64,000 bases of DNA from positions 1,747,001 through 1,811,000 of the forward strand of contig NZ_CP027773.1 in assembly GCF_003019815.1 (NCBI RefSeq). Direction: 5' to 3'. A program made the translations under genes and the position numbers. Source of the DNA: Variovorax sp. PMC12. Lineage in GTDB: Bacteria > Pseudomonadota > Gammaproteobacteria > Burkholderiales > Burkholderiaceae_C. Below the pieces are notes generated by a model. The model was not told the origin of the DNA and ran no database searches. It saw only the letters and a list, made by a program, of their open reading frames with translations. Shown one piece after another: positions 9,117 through 20,053 of this stretch. Within the stretch, counting starts at the first letter, position 1. The number at the start of each line of letters is the position of its first letter.

Positions 9117-9244
9117 GCGGGGAATTTTCAGGCGTGGGCCGAGTCTGTCGGTGGGTTTTGCGATTGTCCCGGTTGTATCCGGGCCTTTGCGAAACCGCCG
9201 ACCATGTTCTTGCGTATGACAGTTCGTCGCCCAGGCATCTTCTC

Positions 9245-10702
9245 TTGAACAATTCCCTTCATTCCGCGTTCCTGGCCGCATCGCCGCGCCTGTCTCCCCC
9301 CGCCACGCCGCTGCGAAGCTGGCTGATCCACGGCGGCGTGCTCGTGCTGTGGGGGCTGCTCTTCGCCATGGCCTTCCGCGTCGGCAACGTCGGCGCGTGG
9401 TCGGTGGGCGTGGCCTATGTGCTCTACGACACGGTGCTGCTGCTGTTCGTGGGCTGGATGACGCTGCCGATCCTGCGCCCCCGCCCTCCTTCCCAGCCGG
9501 CCGTCACTGGCCGCCGCACCACGCTGGGCGTGATCGTCGCCTCGCACAACGAATCCGCCGTGCTGCCCGTCACGCTGGCCGCCCTGCTCGGCCAGACCGA
9601 CGTACCCGACCGCATCGTGATCGCCGACGACGGCTCGAGCGACGGCACCGCCGAGCTTCTCACCACGCGCTACGGCCTGGTCGCGCCGCCCCTGGGCGAA
9701 CTGAGCGCGGCCAGCGCCACGCACCCCGCGCTCTACTGGCTGCGGCTGCCGCACGGCGGCAAGGCGGTGGCGCTGAACGCGGCCATCCTGTGCATCGACA
9801 CCGACACCGTGCTCACTGTGGACGGCGACACGCTGCTCGACAGCAAGGCCATCGCCGCGGTCCGCCGCGCTTTTTCGGAAGAGCCCGACCTCGTGGCCGC
9901 CACCGGCGTCATCACGCCGGTGTGCAGCCGCACGCTGGCCGGGCGCTGCTTCCAGTGGTTCCAGACATACGAGTACATCCGCAACTTCCTGTCGCGCTAT
10001 GCGTGGATGCGCGTCAACGGCCTGCTGCTGATCTCGGGCGCCTTTGCCGGCTTTCGCACCGATGCGGTGCGGGCAGTGGGCGGCTTCGACACCGACTGCC
10101 TGGTCGAGGACTACGAACTCATCCACCGCCTGCACCGGCACGCCCAGGCCCACGGGCTGCCGTGGACCGTGCGCGTGCTCGGCGACGCGCAGGCCCACAC
10201 CGACGCGCCCAGCAGCACCGGCGCCTTCCTGCGCCAGCGCCGCCGCTGGTTCGGCGGCTTCCTGCAGACCCAGTACTGGTATCGCGCAATGGTCGGCGAC
10301 CGGCGCTATGGCTGGCTCGGCATCGCGATGCTGCCGGTGAAGGCCATCGACACGCTGCAGCCGCTCTACGGGCTGGCCGCCTTCGGCCTGCTGCTGATGT
10401 ACCTGGTGCGCGGCAACTTCGGCGTGCTGGCGCCAGTGGCCGGCGTGATCGGCGCGAAGATCGTGCTCGACCTGGTCTTCCACCTGTGGTCGGTGTTCCT
10501 GTATCGCCGCTGGATCGGCCAGCAGAGCGAGGCCAACATGGCGCAGGCGTTCCTGGCGGCGCTGGTGGAGCCCTTCACCTTCCAGATCCTGCGGCACACG
10601 GGCGCGGCCTGGGGGTGGTGGAGCTTCCTGACCGGGCGCGGAACCTGGGGACGGCAGACGCGCGTCGGGCTGGTGGATGCCGACGGCGTGCGCCGCAGTT
10701 GA
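9245..10702 (+). CDS. Family-2 glycosyltransferase, processive type
   Basis: 485 residues from a TTG start (NNSLHSAF), with AGG 9 bases upstream. A GTG at 9107 would overlap the divergent b561 gene and add low-G+C3 codons. Two N-terminal membrane helices precede a GT2 domain: ASHNES, ADDGSSDGT, TVDGDTLLD (metal-binding DxD), LVEDYELIHRL (catalytic base) and RQRRRW (QxxRW-type product site). C-terminal membrane helices follow. This D,D,D,QxxRW layout is typical of BcsA/HasA/PgaC-like polysaccharide synthases. No export or modification genes adjoin it. The start is the least certain part. Confidence 0.87.
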   Translation: MNNSLHSAFLAASPRLSPPATPLRSWLIHGGVLVLWGLLFAMAFRVGNVGAWSVGVAYVLYDTVLLLFVGWMTLPILRPRPPSQPAVTGRRTTLGVIVASHNESAVLPVTLAALLGQTDVPDRIVIADDGSSDGTAELLTTRYGLVAPPLGELSAASATHPALYWLRLPHGGKAVALNAAILCIDTDTVLTVDGDTLLDSKAIAAVRRAFSEEPDLVAATGVITPVCSRTLAGRCFQWFQTYEYIRNFLSRYAWMRVNGLLLISGAFAGFRTDAVRAVGGFDTDCLVEDYELIHRLHRHAQAHGLPWTVRVLGDAQAHTDAPSSTGAFLRQRRRWFGGFLQTQYWYRAMVGDRRYGWLGIAMLPVKAIDTLQPLYGLAAFGLLLMYLVRGNFGVLAPVAGVIGAKIVLDLVFHLWSVFLYRRWIGQQSEANMAQAFLAALVEPFTFQILRHTGAAWGWWSFLTGRGTWGRQTRVGLVDADGVRRS

Positions 10703-10706
10703 GCCC

Positions 10707-11531
10707 TCAGGCGCCGAAGCGGAAGCTCGACACCACGAGCCCGCCCATGAAGGCGTCTTCGTGATAGACCCGCTCGCCGGCTTCGCTCTCGGCCGCGCCC
10801 ACGGCCACCATCAGCGGAATCAGATGCTCTTCGCGCGGGTGCGCCATGCGCGCCGCGGGCGCTGAAGCCCAGTCGAGCAGTTGCGCGCTGCGCCCGGCGG
10901 CGTCGCTTTTCACCACCGCTTCATCGAGCCAGTCGTCGAAGGCCTTCGACACGCCGTGCGCCTGCGGGCCGAAGTTGCGCAGGTTGTGATAGCTCAGGCC
11001 GCTTCCGACGATCAGCACGTTCTCGTCGCGCAGCGGTGCGATGGCGCGGCCCAGCGCCAGGTGCTCCGCCGGGTCGAGCCCGCGCCGCAGCGACAGTTGC
11101 ACCACCGGCACGTCGGCCTGCGGATAGATGGCCGCCATCGGCGAGAACATGCCGTGGTCGTAGCCGCGCTCGGGGTCGATCTGCACCGGCAGGCCGGCGG
11201 CGGCGATCAGCGAATGCACGCGCTGCGCGAGTTCCGGCGAACCGGGCGAGTCGTAGTGCACTTCGTAGGTGTGGGCGGGGAAACCGCCGTAGTCGTAGAT
11301 CATCGGCGGCCTGGGGTTGCCCTGCACCGTGAAGGCAAGCGCCTCCCAGTGCGCCGACACCATGAGGATGGCGCTCGGCTTGCGGCCGATCTGGCGCGGC
11401 ATGTCGGCCAGCGAGGCGGCGAGCTTGTCGTAGGTGGCGCCCATTTCCTTCTTCATCCAGGGCCAGGGGCCGCCGCCGTGCGAGATGAAATAGGTCGGCA
11501 GGCGCGAGGTGGGGGTGTCGTCGTGGGTCAA
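10707..11531 (-). CDS. LigB/DODA-type class III extradiol dioxygenase
   Basis: 274 residues from TTG at 11531, which has a perfect AAGGAG seven bases upstream. In-frame ATGs at 11570 and 11603 are poorer: the first has no usable ribosome site, and both would put a palindrome in coding sequence. Metal-binding histidines are seen in YFISHGGGPW, VSAHWEA and GYDHGMFSP, with GSGLSYHN later. Homologues (YgiD, DOPA dioxygenase) cleave catechol-type rings using Zn or Fe. It lies downstream of a LysR gene on the same strand, separated by two palindromes. Confidence 0.88.
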   Translation of the reverse strand: MTHDDTPTSRLPTYFISHGGGPWPWMKKEMGATYDKLAASLADMPRQIGRKPSAILMVSAHWEALAFTVQGNPRPPMIYDYGGFPAHTYEVHYDSPGSPELAQRVHSLIAAAGLPVQIDPERGYDHGMFSPMAAIYPQADVPVVQLSLRRGLDPAEHLALGRAIAPLRDENVLIVGSGLSYHNLRNFGPQAHGVSKAFDDWLDEAVVKSDAAGRSAQLLDWASAPAARMAHPREEHLIPLMVAVGAAESEAGERVYHEDAFMGGLVVSSFRFGA

Positions 11532-11570
11532 GTCGATGCTCCTTGAAAGCGTTGCATCGACTGTAGACAT

Positions 11571-11624
11571 TTCCTGCGAGGAAATCGACAGGCGCCGATG
11601 CATCGAATCAGTTCCTTGCAGGAA
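11571..11624. promoter_or_regulatory. Paired palindromes TTCCT-N3-AGGAA upstream of dioxygenase
   Basis: Two perfect 13-bp dyads, 11571-11583 (TTCCTGCGAGGAA) and 11612-11624 (TTCCTTGCAGGAA), have centres 41 bp apart, about four helical turns. The first extends to ATTTCCT/AGGAAAT arms (11569-11585). They lie between the LysR stop and the dioxygenase start and suit a two-site operator for the neighbouring LysR protein. The assignment to that regulator is inferred. Confidence 0.6.
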
Positions 11625-11653
11625 ACATTGAAACGGCAGTCTTGGTGGCTCGC

Positions 11654-12538
11654 CTACCCGAGCTGCTCGCTCAGAAAGTCGATGAAGGTCCGCAGCTTCG
11701 ACGACATGTACTGCCGGCTCGTGTAGACCGCAAACAGCGTGACAGGCACGGAATGGAACTCCGGCAGCAGCCGCAGCAGCCGCCCGCTGGCGATGTCTTC
11801 TTCGACCAGCCACGAGGGCATGTAGGCGATGCCCATGTCCGCCCGCACCGCATGCAGCGTGAGCGTGGTGTCGTCTGAGCGCATGGCCGGCGCCAGCCGC
11901 AGCGGGAACATGCGCCCGCCCGGCCCCTTGAGCGCGAGGTTGTCCAGGTTCACGTAGCTCGGCACGATGGCGCCCAGCCTCGCCAGGTCGGCCGGCAGCG
12001 CGGGCAATCCGCCCGCCCTCTCGACGCAGGCCGGCGTGCCGACCAGATGGAAAGGCACGCTGCACAGCGGCCGCGCGATGAGCGCCGGCGACGGCTCCTG
12101 CGTCGCGCGCAGGGCCAGGTCGTAGCCGTCGGCCGCGAGATCGACCTTGCGATTTTCCAGGTGCATGTCGACCAGCACTTCGGGGTACCGGGCGCGGTAG
12201 TCGGCCAGCATGCGCGCGAAGCGCGGCGTGGCGCACCACACGGGCGCGCTCACCTTGAGCTGGCCGCGCGGCGTGTCGTGGGTCTGGCCGATGGCGGCCT
12301 CCGCAGCGTCCAGCAGGTCGAGCGCGCGGCGGCTCTGCTCGTACCAGGCGGTGCCCGCCTCGGTCAGGCTCAGGTGGCGGCTGGAGCGATGCAGCAGCCG
12401 CGCGCCGAGCGATTTCTCCAGCTGCGCCACATGCTTGCTGGCCATCGGCGGCGACATGCCCAGCCGCTCGGCGGCAGCCACGAAGCTGCCGGCCTCGACG
12501 ACTTCGCGGAACACGCGCAGGCTGGTCATGCGGTCCAT
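11654..12538 (-). CDS. LysR-family transcriptional regulator
   Basis: 294 residues, full length. N-terminal winged helix MTSLRVFREVVEAGSF with recognition region SPPMASKHVAQLEKSLGARLL, then the periplasmic-binding-protein-like effector domain from about residue 90. Belongs to the common single-domain LysR class that often governs an adjacent oxidoreductase. Transcribed in the same direction as the dioxygenase gene downstream, unlike the usual divergent layout. The paired palindromes in the 122-bp gap are likely targets. Effector unknown. Confidence 0.9.
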   Translation of the reverse strand: MDRMTSLRVFREVVEAGSFVAAAERLGMSPPMASKHVAQLEKSLGARLLHRSSRHLSLTEAGTAWYEQSRRALDLLDAAEAAIGQTHDTPRGQLKVSAPVWCATPRFARMLADYRARYPEVLVDMHLENRKVDLAADGYDLALRATQEPSPALIARPLCSVPFHLVGTPACVERAGGLPALPADLARLGAIVPSYVNLDNLALKGPGGRMFPLRLAPAMRSDDTTLTLHAVRADMGIAYMPSWLVEEDIASGRLLRLLPEFHSVPVTLFAVYTSRQYMSSKLRTFIDFLSEQLG

Positions 12539-12614
12539 GGCGGTCTCCGCAAGATGCCAGGCGCGGGGGTGTCGGTTCCTTCAGGTTTCACGCGGGGAGT
12601 CTAGCGGCCGGCAC

Positions 12615-13337
12615 CTAATGCCCACCCCCCAGGTAGGCCGCCTTCACCGCCGGGTCGCTGCGCAATTTCTCCGCCGGCCCGTGCAGCGAAATGCGCCCGT
12701 TCTCCAGCACATAGCCGTAGTCGGCCACGCCGAGCGCGGCTGCGGCGAACTGCTCCACCAGCAGCATCGTCACGCCCTCGCCCTTGAGCCGCTCGATGAT
12801 GCGGAACACCTCGGCCACCAGGATCGGCGCCAGGCCCATCGAAGGCTCGTCGAGCAGCACCACCTCGGGGTTCAGCATCACCGCGCGGGCCATAGCCAGC
12901 ATCTGCTGCTCGCCGCCAGACAGCGTGCCGGCAAGTTGCGTGCGGCGCTCCTTCAGGCGCGGAAAGAGTTCGAGCGCGCGCTCCAGGTCGCCCGCCACGT
13001 CGCCGCGCGGGCGGCTGCCGGTCAGGCGCGGGAAGGCGCCCAGCGTGAGGTTGTCGGTGACGGTCATGGTCGCGAACACGCGCCGGCCTTCGGGCGAATG
13101 CGCCAGGCCCTGCTTGGCGATGTGGAACGACTCCAGGCCGTCGATGCGCTTGCCGTTGAGCGTGATCTCGCCGGCCGTGGGCGCGATCATTCCCGACACG
13201 GCGCGCATGGTGGTGGTCTTGCCGGCGCCGTTGGAGCCGATCAGCGTCACGACCTTGCCCTTGGGCACCTCGATCGAAATGCCGTGCAGCACCTGCACCT
13301 TGCCGTAGCCGGCAAAAAGATTCTGGATGGTCAGCAT
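12615..13337 (-). CDS. livF: Branched-chain amino acid-type ABC transporter ATPase (LivF)
   Basis: 240 residues. Walker A GSNGAGKTT, signature LSGGEQQ, Walker B VVLLDEPSMGL and the H-loop region follow the LivF pattern. Last gene of a minus-strand importer operon with order binding protein, LivH, LivM-LivG fusion, LivF; 34 bp after the fusion gene. It energises uptake of amino acids, amides or related hydrophobic acids. The real substrate is set by the binding protein and cannot be read here. Confidence 0.93.
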   Translation of the reverse strand: MLTIQNLFAGYGKVQVLHGISIEVPKGKVVTLIGSNGAGKTTTMRAVSGMIAPTAGEITLNGKRIDGLESFHIAKQGLAHSPEGRRVFATMTVTDNLTLGAFPRLTGSRPRGDVAGDLERALELFPRLKERRTQLAGTLSGGEQQMLAMARAVMLNPEVVLLDEPSMGLAPILVAEVFRIIERLKGEGVTMLLVEQFAAAALGVADYGYVLENGRISLHGPAEKLRSDPAVKAAYLGGGH

Positions 13338-13371
13338 GTTGGGGTTCCTGGTCTTGCGTTGCCGGCGCCCG

Positions 13372-15312
13372 TCATGCGCCGCCGCCCAGATAGGCCTCGA
13401 TCACCTTCTCGTCGGCCTGCACCCTGGCCGGCTCGCCTTCGGCGATCTTCTGGCCGAAGTCGAGCACCGAGACGGTGTCGCACATGCTCATCACCACGTC
13501 CATGTGGTGCTCGATCAGGATCACGGTCACGCCGTGCTCGCGGATCTTGCGGATGATGGTGAGCAGTTCCTTGATGTCGGGCGCGGTCAGCCCGGCGGCC
13601 GGCTCGTCGAGCAGCAGCAGTTGCGGGTCGAGCGCCAGCGCCCGCGCGATCTCCAGCAGGCGCTGCTTGCCGTAGGGCAGGTTGCGCGCCTCCTCGGTGG
13701 CAAACGACTCCAAGCCGACGAACTTCAGCAGCCCCAGCCCGCGCTGCACCGCCGCTGCGCTCTCGCGCCGGTAGCGCGGCGTACCGGCCGCCACGTCGAG
13801 CAGGTTGCTGGCAAAGCTGTGGTGCAGGCCGACCTGCACGTTCTGCAGCGCCGTCATCTCGCCGAACAGCTGCACGTTCTGGAAGGTGCGCGCGATGCCC
13901 GACAGCGCGATGTCCGCCGAGGTGCGCCCCACCAGCGAACGCCCGCCGAAGGAGATGGCGCCGGCCGTCGGCACGTAGATGCCGGTCAGCACGTTCATCA
14001 TGGTGCTCTTGCCGGAACCGTTGGGCCCGATCAGGCCGTGGATGGTGCCGCGCTTGATGCGCAGGTCGACGTTGTTGAGCGCCTTCAGGCCGCCGAACTG
14101 CATCAGCACGCCCGAGGCCTCGAGCACGTCTTCGGTGCCGCCGGCATGGGCCGCGGTGGACACCGCGTCGGCCGGCGCCGCATCGACATCCGCCGCCACC
14201 ACCGACGCCACGGGCCGGCGCATGTTCAGCGCCTTGCGCACGAAGCCGACGATGCCGTCCTGCAGGTAGTAGATGACGAACAGCATGATCACGCCGAAGA
14301 TCGACAGCCGCCAGTCGGTCATTGCGTCGAGCCAGAAGGCCAGGCCCGCGAGCGCGATGCTCCCGACCACCGGAATGGCCATCTGCCCGGGCGTGGCGCG
14401 CTGGCGCCGCACGGCGACCACCGCCGCCACCAGCACCGCCACGGCCAGCCCCACCGACACGTAGCGGAACAGCACCACGTCGTCCAGCAGCTTGGGCAGC
14501 AGCACGATGATGGTGGCGCCCAGCATGGAGCCGATGCGGCTCTTGCGCCCGCCCATGATCACCGCCAGCAGGAACAGCACGGTGAGCTCGAAGTTGTAGG
14601 AGTTGGGCGAGATGTACTGCTCGGAGTACGCATACAGGCAGCCCGCCAGCCCCGCAAAGCCGGCGCTGATGACGAAGGCATAGACCTTGTAGCGGTACAC
14701 CGACACGCCCATGCAGTCCGATGCCACCGGACTGCCGCGCAGCGCCTCGAAGGCCCGCCCCAGGTGCGAGCGCAGGATGCGGTGCACCACCACCAGCGAC
14801 AGCACCATCAGCACCGCCACCACCCAGTAGTACTCGCGGTCGTCGAGCTTGTGGCCGAAGAGCGCGGGCTTCTCCAGCTTGATGCCCATCGGCCCGTCGG
14901 TCAGGAAGCTCATCTCGTTGATGAGGATCTGGATGATGGTGCCGAAGGCCAGCGTGACCATCGCCAGGTAAGGCCCCGACACGCGCAGCGCCGGCAACGC
15001 CAGCAGCGCGCCGAAGCCGGCCGTGAACACGATGGCGAACGGCACCGTGATCCAGAACGGCGCCGACAGCTTGAACACCAGCACGCCGGCCGCATAGGCG
15101 CCCAGGCCGAACAGGCCCGCGTGGCCCAGCGAGACCTGGCCGGTGTAGCCCACCACGATGTCCAGCCCGAACAGCAGGATCGCGTAGATCATGATGGTCT
15201 CGAGCAGGTGGATGTAGTACGGGTTGTCGACGCCGATCGGGAACAGCAGCAGCGCCGCCACGCCCGCTACTGCCAGGAGGAGATGGCTGGTTTTCATTTT
15301 TTCGGAATTCAT
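13372..15312 (-). CDS. Fused LivM permease-LivG ATPase
   Basis: 646 residues from ATG at 15312 (GTG at 15318 and ATG at 15297 are alternatives). Residues 1 to about 320 are a LivM-type permease (DIVVGYTGQVSLGHAG is the family hallmark), followed by an extra hydrophobic segment and linker. From about residue 395 there is a complete ATPase domain: GPNGSGKST, LPYGKQRLLEIARAL, LLLLDEPAAGL. In most Liv systems these are two genes. No stop codon or frame change lies between the halves, so it is a genuine fusion. Four bases or so separate it from livH. Confidence 0.93.
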   Translation of the reverse strand: MNSEKMKTSHLLLAVAGVAALLLFPIGVDNPYYIHLLETIMIYAILLFGLDIVVGYTGQVSLGHAGLFGLGAYAAGVLVFKLSAPFWITVPFAIVFTAGFGALLALPALRVSGPYLAMVTLAFGTIIQILINEMSFLTDGPMGIKLEKPALFGHKLDDREYYWVVAVLMVLSLVVVHRILRSHLGRAFEALRGSPVASDCMGVSVYRYKVYAFVISAGFAGLAGCLYAYSEQYISPNSYNFELTVLFLLAVIMGGRKSRIGSMLGATIIVLLPKLLDDVVLFRYVSVGLAVAVLVAAVVAVRRQRATPGQMAIPVVGSIALAGLAFWLDAMTDWRLSIFGVIMLFVIYYLQDGIVGFVRKALNMRRPVASVVAADVDAAPADAVSTAAHAGGTEDVLEASGVLMQFGGLKALNNVDLRIKRGTIHGLIGPNGSGKSTMMNVLTGIYVPTAGAISFGGRSLVGRTSADIALSGIARTFQNVQLFGEMTALQNVQVGLHHSFASNLLDVAAGTPRYRRESAAAVQRGLGLLKFVGLESFATEEARNLPYGKQRLLEIARALALDPQLLLLDEPAAGLTAPDIKELLTIIRKIREHGVTVILIEHHMDVVMSMCDTVSVLDFGQKIAEGEPARVQADEKVIEAYLGGGA

Positions 15313-15322
15313 GGCCACGCGC

Positions 15323-16198
15323 TCACACCTTCTTGATGGCGGCCTTGCCGAACAGGCCCGACGGGCGCACGGCCAGCACGATCAGCAGCAGCACCAGCCC
15401 GGGCACGTCCTTGTAGCCGGTGCTCAGGTAGAAGCCGGTGGTGGTCTCGGCAATGCCCAGGATGATCCCGCCCACCACGATGCCCATGCCGCTGGTCAGC
15501 CCGCCGATGATGGCGACCGCGAATGCCTTCAGGCCGAGCACCGCGCCCATCGAGGCGCCGGTCAGCGTGAGCGGCGCGATCAGCACGCCGGCAAAGGCCG
15601 CCGTCATGGACGACAGCGCATACGAGAAGGTGATGACCAGGCCGGTGTTGATGCCCATGAGCTTGGCGGCGTCGCGGTCGTTGAAGGTGGCGACCACCGC
15701 CTTGCCGTAGATCGAGCGGCGGTTGAACAGCTCCACCGCCAGCATCATGAGCAGCGCGCCGACGACCACCAGTATTTCCATCGGCAGCACGTTGGCGCCC
15801 AGGAAGTGCATCGGCGACTCCGGCAGCGGCGACGGGAACTTCAGGTCGTCGCGGCCCCAGACGTTCTCTGCCACGTTGGTGAAGATGATGCCCAGCGCGA
15901 TGGTGGACATGATCCAGCCGAACTCCGACTTGATCTTGATCGCGGGGCGCACCGCGATGCGCTCCACCACCGCCCCCTGGAAGGCGCCGAACAGGCACAC
16001 CAGCGGGATCATCAGCCAGTAGTTCAGCCCCATGTTCACCAGCGTGAGGCCGACCATCGCGCCGAGCATGAGGGCGTTGCCCTGGCCGAAGTTCAGTGTG
16101 TCCGAAGTGGCGAAGGTGAGCTGATAGCCGAACGCGATGACGGCGTAGATCATGCCCAGCGCAATGCCGCTGAATATGAGTTGGGTAAGGATTTGCAT
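15323..16198 (-). CDS. livH: LivH-type ABC transporter permease
   Basis: 291 residues from MQILTQLIFSG; the longer frame adds a basic, unlikely N-terminus. About eight hydrophobic segments, with the LivH landmark GMIYAVIAFGYQLTFATSD near the N-terminus and AFAVAIIGGLTSGMGIVVGG in the loop that meets the ATPases. Inner-membrane half of the channel, partner of the permease part of the downstream fusion. About 83 bp downstream of the binding-protein gene. Confidence 0.93.
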   Translation of the reverse strand: MQILTQLIFSGIALGMIYAVIAFGYQLTFATSDTLNFGQGNALMLGAMVGLTLVNMGLNYWLMIPLVCLFGAFQGAVVERIAVRPAIKIKSEFGWIMSTIALGIIFTNVAENVWGRDDLKFPSPLPESPMHFLGANVLPMEILVVVGALLMMLAVELFNRRSIYGKAVVATFNDRDAAKLMGINTGLVITFSYALSSMTAAFAGVLIAPLTLTGASMGAVLGLKAFAVAIIGGLTSGMGIVVGGIILGIAETTTGFYLSTGYKDVPGLVLLLIVLAVRPSGLFGKAAIKKV

Positions 16199-16281
16199 GG
16201 CGGCTCGCAGGAGGCGGTGGACCAAAAAATGCGCCGCCGCAGGAACAGGTCCCGGGGCGGCGCCGACGCTCGATCCGGCGG

Positions 16282-17511
16282 CTACTTCTTCAGCAGCGCG
16301 TCGTTGGCCGCCACATCCTTCAGGCGGACGGTGCCGGCGTTCTTCTGGTCGTCTGCGTTGGCGAACACCACGCGTCCGCCCTTGACCTCGCCGAACACCG
16401 GAATGTTGGCGGTGATTGCGTCATGGTCGGTCTTGGTGAAAGGCTTGTTGTAGGTCGTCACCACGCCTTCGACCGGCGCCTTCAGGTCTTCCAGCGCGGC
16501 CTTGATCTTCGGACCATCGGTGCTGCCGGCCTGCTTGATCGCGGCGGCCAGCAGGTAGATCGAGTCGTAGCCCTGCGCCGCCGAGACCGGCGAATCCATG
16601 CGGTTGTTCTTGGGCTTGAACTTGCCGACGAAGGCGTCGATGAAGGCCTTGCGCTTGGGGTTCGTCGGCTCCTGGATGAAGGTCTGCGGCATGCGCGCGC
16701 CGTCGCCGCCGGGGCCGGCGTTGTCGATGAAGTTGGCCATGGCCAGCGTCCAGCTGCCGATGATCGGCACCTTCCAGCCCAGCTTGGTCATGCCGTTGGC
16801 GATCTGGGCCAGCTCGGGGCCGATGCCGTAGGTGAGCACGGCCTCGGCGCCGGCTTCCTTCGACTTCAGCAGCTGGGCCGTCATGTCGACGTCCTTGATG
16901 TTGAATTTCTCGACCGCCACGGGCGTGATGCCCTTGTTCTTGAGCGCGCGCTCCAGGTCTTCGCGGCCCAGCTGGCCGTAGTTGGTGGAGTCGGCCAGGA
17001 TCGCGACCTTCTTGTAGCCGCGCCGCGTGATGGCCTCTTCCACGATCATCGGCGCCTGGATGCTGTCGTGCGCGGCATTGCGGAAGACGTAGTTCTCCGG
17101 GTCCTTGTCGAACTGGTGGGTGATGACCGAGCCCGTGGCCACGTTGTTGAGCACCGGGATCTTCGCCTCCTGGAAGAAGCGCTGCGAGGCCAGCGCCACG
17201 CCGGTGTTGATGTAGCCCACGGCGGCCACCACCTTCTCCTTGTTCACGAACTCCTGGGCGATCTGCACCCCGCGCTCGTTCTTGGCTTCGTCGTCGCGCT
17301 CGACCAGCTGGATCTGCCGGCCCAGCACGCCGCCGGACTTGTTGATCTCCTCCGCGGCCAGGCGAACGCCGTCGCGCATGCTCACGCCCATGGAGGAGGA
17401 GCCTCCGGTGAAGGGGCCGTCCACGCCGATCTTGATCGGATCGGCAGCGAGGGCGCCCATCGAGAAGGCGAGCGCGCTGGTCAGCGCCAGCAGCTTGAAA
17501 CGAAAGTGCAT
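16282..17511 (-). CDS. ABC transporter substrate-binding protein (LivK-like)
   Basis: 409 residues from MHFRFKLL, with GGAGA eight bases upstream; an in-frame start at 17526 is less likely. Signal peptide ends at ALA|ADPIKIG. The type I periplasmic fold is clear: VDGPFTGGSSSMG, AEEINKSGGVLGRQIQLVERDD, AVGYINTGVALA, ILADSTNYGQLG. First gene of the Liv operon. The family binds amino acids, amides, urea or aromatic acids. A strong palindrome lies further upstream between this gene and the divergent exporter. Confidence 0.93.
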   Translation of the reverse strand: MHFRFKLLALTSALAFSMGALAADPIKIGVDGPFTGGSSSMGVSMRDGVRLAAEEINKSGGVLGRQIQLVERDDEAKNERGVQIAQEFVNKEKVVAAVGYINTGVALASQRFFQEAKIPVLNNVATGSVITHQFDKDPENYVFRNAAHDSIQAPMIVEEAITRRGYKKVAILADSTNYGQLGREDLERALKNKGITPVAVEKFNIKDVDMTAQLLKSKEAGAEAVLTYGIGPELAQIANGMTKLGWKVPIIGSWTLAMANFIDNAGPGGDGARMPQTFIQEPTNPKRKAFIDAFVGKFKPKNNRMDSPVSAAQGYDSIYLLAAAIKQAGSTDGPKIKAALEDLKAPVEGVVTTYNKPFTKTDHDAITANIPVFGEVKGGRVVFANADDQKNAGTVRLKDVAANDALLKK

Positions 17512-17638
17512 GGAAAACGTCTCCAACGTTGTTGTGAAATTTCTGGGTCGGACCGACAGCGACGACGCGCAAGCGCGAAGTCACCAAAACATAGTCGATA
17601 AAGATTCGGCCTCCGGAGAGTGACAACCCTAGCCGGAC

Positions 17639-17661
17639 TGTCCACGTGCGACACGTGGACA
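17639..17661. promoter_or_regulatory. Perfect 10-bp-arm inverted repeat between Liv operon and ABC exporter
   Basis: TGTCCACGTG, a CGA spacer, then CACGTGGACA: 23 bp with no mismatches in the arms, 28 bp before the exporter start and 128 bp from the binding-protein start. It has no T-run and so is not a terminator. Position and symmetry suit an operator for a dimeric repressor not encoded next door. Confidence 0.55.
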
Positions 17662-17688
17662 ACGCACCTTTTCGGGGCAAGGTCATGC

Positions 17689-19587
<1,899 letters not shown>

Positions 19588-19601
19588 TCGCCTGATCCCG
19601 T

Positions 19602-20033
19602 TCAGGCGGCCGGCAGCGCCCCCGCCTCGTACTGCGCAACGAACTCCCCCGAAGGCGGGATCGGCTTGATGACGTCGATCAGCACGCCGTTCGGGTCGCG
19701 GGTGATGAAGTGGCGCTGGCCGAAGGCCTCGTCGCGCAGCGGAAGAAGAATCGGCAGGCCCGCGGCCTTCAGCCGGTCGTGCACCGCATCGGCATCCTCC
19801 ACCTCGAAGTTCAGCAGCAGGCCGCCCGCTACCTGCCCGCGCGCCGGTTCCGGAATGGTCTCGTGGCGCCCGTCCAGCACCGCGAGGTTCACTGAAGGGT
19901 GGCCCTCCAACTGCAGATGCACATACCAGTCGCTGGAAAAGCGCGGCACGAAGCCGAAGTGCGACCGGTAGAAGGCGGCGGTGCCCGCCACGTCTTCGGT
20001 CATGACGACGGGGTAGTAGCTCGTGACTTTCAT
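19602..20033 (-). CDS. VOC-family (glyoxalase/bleomycin-resistance fold) protein
   Basis: 143 residues from MKVTSYYPV, with AAGGAG eight bases upstream. Two beta-alpha-beta-beta-beta modules are visible (VMTEDVAGTAAFYRSHFGF and LLLNFEVEDADAVHDRL, ending FITRDPNGVLIDVIKPI). Divergent from a tetR gene across an 83-bp gap with two dyads, so it is probably that regulator's target. Members are metal-dependent lyases, dioxygenases or drug-binding proteins; which applies here is open. Confidence 0.87.
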   Translation of the reverse strand: MKVTSYYPVVMTEDVAGTAAFYRSHFGFVPRFSSDWYVHLQLEGHPSVNLAVLDGRHETIPEPARGQVAGGLLLNFEVEDADAVHDRLKAAGLPILLPLRDEAFGQRHFITRDPNGVLIDVIKPIPPSGEFVAQYEAGALPAA

Positions 20034-20053
20034 GGGATCGGCTCCTTCATAAA

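Noticed and set aside
9107..9244. GTG start extending the glycosyltransferase upstream
   Set aside because: It would overlap the start of the divergent b561 gene and adds non-coding-like codons.
11532..11603. ATG starts at 11570 and 11603 for the dioxygenase
   Set aside because: The TTG at 11531 has an ideal AAGGAG at seven bases, and the upstream DNA holds two operator-like palindromes with low G+C third positions. The ATG at 11603 does have AAGGA nearby, so it is not fully excluded.
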